A stretch of 64,000 nucleotides of DNA from Archilochus colubris (Eukaryota > Chordata > Aves > Apodiformes > Trochilidae). The notes under the pieces were generated by a model. That model was not told the DNA's origin. It worked only from the letters and a program-made list of their open reading frames with translations, and did no database searches. A program made the position numbers and the translations under genes. Numbering within the stretch: position 1 is the first letter of the stretch; the number at the start of each line of letters is the position of its first letter. Positions 62,181-64,000 of this stretch are shown here, one piece after another. Location of the stretch: the NCBI GenBank assembly GCA_023079485.1, contig CM041083.1, positions 103,617,054-103,681,053 of the forward strand, given 5' to 3'.

Positions 62181-64000
62181 TAATCTGTGTAGCACTTCAT
62201 TCCTCCAGACTCTACTGCTGAACACAGGGACCAGTGAACCTGAGAGCAAACCCTATCTGTAAAGAGAAAGGAAATAAATAGACACCTTAAAATTTTCCTT
62301 GTCCTCATTCTTCAGTATGTCCACACATTTGCTGTCAACATACCCAAAGAAATCTTTTTTGTTGCAAATTACTTCATTCACCAGTATTATGCCCAGTTGA
62401 GCTGTGTTTTTCACAGTCCCATAGCTGCATGCCCAGACGATAAATCTGAATTCTTTCAAGACAGCTCATCGTGCCTTTCAACTTTTCTATACTTCCTTTT
62501 TGTGTTTGTGCACAGTCAGGAGGTTCATGGTGAATCAAGGCAGGTTTTGCCAGGCCTGTTGGGTTTCCTGCCCATCAGAGTAGACAATTCTTATCCCCTA
62601 GGGATGCAGTCCATTAAAAAGATTCTGTGCCTGTGCACATACCTGGAAAAAAGTGCTCTGGGCACAGAACTTCTGTAAGATTGCCATGGCACCAATTTCT
62701 ACAAAGTCAATTAGCATTTCATTTAAGACTTGGAGCAGTGAGGAGAAAAGGGAAAGTCTCATTCTCCAACTGCTATTTTCTGGGACATTGATATCAGAGT
62801 TATTTACAGATATGAATTAGGGATAATTACAGGCTAGACTTCTCACTTCAAAAAAACCCCCTCTGCTTGTTCATATTATTAAGCCCTGTCTTTTCAGGTA
62901 CTTTCTTCACAGTGAGTAGTCAGGTACTTTTAAAAATCAGTCATCTTCATATCATAGATTGGCATTGGAATAAATGTTTTAAGACTATTAGTTTTCTCAT
63001 TGTGCAGTACTATGGTACATAACCATCACCTTTAGTTCTATTTCTTCCTGATTGATTTGAAGTGTGGATTTCAAACATATATATGTATGGGATGCATCTC
63101 AGCTGGTGTGTTGCTTCATGCCAGTCGCTGGAGGGGAGAGAGTTTTTGAATTAATGTATACCTTTGGTAAATCAAAACAGCAATTCAATACAACACAGCA
63201 GGGAGAAATGCAATATCCACAATTCTGGAAAAAATATTTTAAGAAGGGCAGTTGTTTCTTAAGAGCTAGGGAATTCAGAAAGACAATTTAACAGAATGGT
63301 CTAATAAAGATCAGAGTTGTGCTGAACAATAATAAAACCCAAAACTGAACAAAACAAATCCAGAAAATATATCTAAAAGCCTATAAAATAAAATGACATG
63401 CACTTCCAATCCAGGCAGTTGGTTATAACCTTGGTCAAGAATAGATCTCAGAATTTTATGCTCTTTTGTGCTTTAAACCTGAAGGCATACACATGAAAGT
63501 AACTGAGCACTGCAACATGTAAGTTTTAGCTTAATAACTTTGAAACACATGCTCCCAAAGCCTTGGTTAGGCACATAGACATCATTATGGAGTGTATGGA
63601 AAATCTCTTGACATTGTATAGTAAATTTCCAACATGCTGCATAGGTAGCCAGTGAAAGGCAGACAAAATACTGAAGGAAGTAACTTTTAAATCCTGCATT
63701 TTAAAAATTTAATTGTAACTGGAACGTTTAAATTTTAATCAGGACTGTAAGGAGTTTCTATATTCATCCAGAATGTCTTGTGACAAGAATACATATACAA
63801 TTTTTTAATTATTATTATTTTTTTATGTTTCTAGCACAGAAATGAATAGAATGTTGTGATATTTTTAGTTCATGTACAAGATACAACTCAAAATTGCCAG
63901 TCCTCACAGAACCATCTGCCATTAAGCCCTACTGGCTTTTGCAGTACTAAAGGCACTTCTCAGTTCTTGCTTCCTGAAGATAATTTTGAAAGCTGGCTGG
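62181..64000. other. Unrecognised DNA to the window end
   Basis: No gene or repeat that I recognise. The 93-codon frame at 62397-62678 and the 75-codon frame at 63064-63291 lack known motifs. T- and A-rich patches occur near 63800-63822. Confidence 0.55.

Noticed and set aside
61885..62262. 125-codon plus-strand frame
   Set aside because: Antisense of a minus-strand CR1 for most of its length.
1..64000. tRNA genes, CRISPR arrays, bacterial operons
   Set aside because: No cloverleaf with A and B boxes, no regularly spaced repeats, and the composition and repeats are those of a bird nuclear genome.

Overview
The window looks like AT-rich, gene-poor nuclear DNA from a bird. The evidence is several CR1 LINE copies, two of which end in the ATTCTATGAT-type 3' repeat usual for avian CR1, plus several solo LTRs of avian endogenous retroviruses whose long motifs I recognise from memory. 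The order of bird cannot be fixed from what I can see. I found no host protein-coding gene that I can defend. Nearly all short open frames are chance frames in AT-rich DNA, or they lie in (or antisense to) CR1 and LTR sequence. The window could be a gene desert or a large intron.

Layout. 1-1241: unique. 1242-2335: composite LTR. 2336-7888: unique, with a 26-bp tandem repeat (6021-6088) and a candidate non-coding exon (7117-7338). 7889-8465: minus-strand LTR. 8670-9480: CR1 fragments. 14276-15736: two different LTRs in tandem. 15737-30470: long unique stretch with an AT microsatellite. 30471-30925: LTR fragment. 31851-31905: weak 5S-rRNA-like match. 32900-34236: CR1 nested in an older, oppositely oriented CR1. 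39116-39744: minus-strand solo LTR with a TATA box. 40428-42130: CR1 copies on both strands. 43035-44000: LTR pieces and a CR1 reverse-transcriptase fragment. 46077-46530: CR1 reverse-transcriptase palm fragment. 50495-51475: CR1, minus strand. 53605-54975: ancient CR1/L3-like LINE interrupted by a young CR1. 55951-56005: (TAA)n. 56182-57406: rearranged LTR element. 58735-62180: three minus-strand CR1 copies.

The most unusual object is at 56182-57406. It has LTR-type TG and CA ends and matching 5-bp flanks (CCAAT). Its middle appears inverted. On the minus strand that middle carries, in order, an LTR 3' end, an 18-nt primer binding site matching the tRNA-Lys1,2 type, a leader of about 78 nt, and a decayed reading frame for a small multi-pass membrane protein with several N-glycosylation sequons. 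In a normal provirus gag would stand there. I do not recognise this protein. It could be a captured host gene or an undescribed accessory gene of a non-autonomous retrovirus family.

The rest is repeat archaeology: elements of different age nested in each other, and four members of one LTR family in the same orientation. No functional gene network can be inferred.
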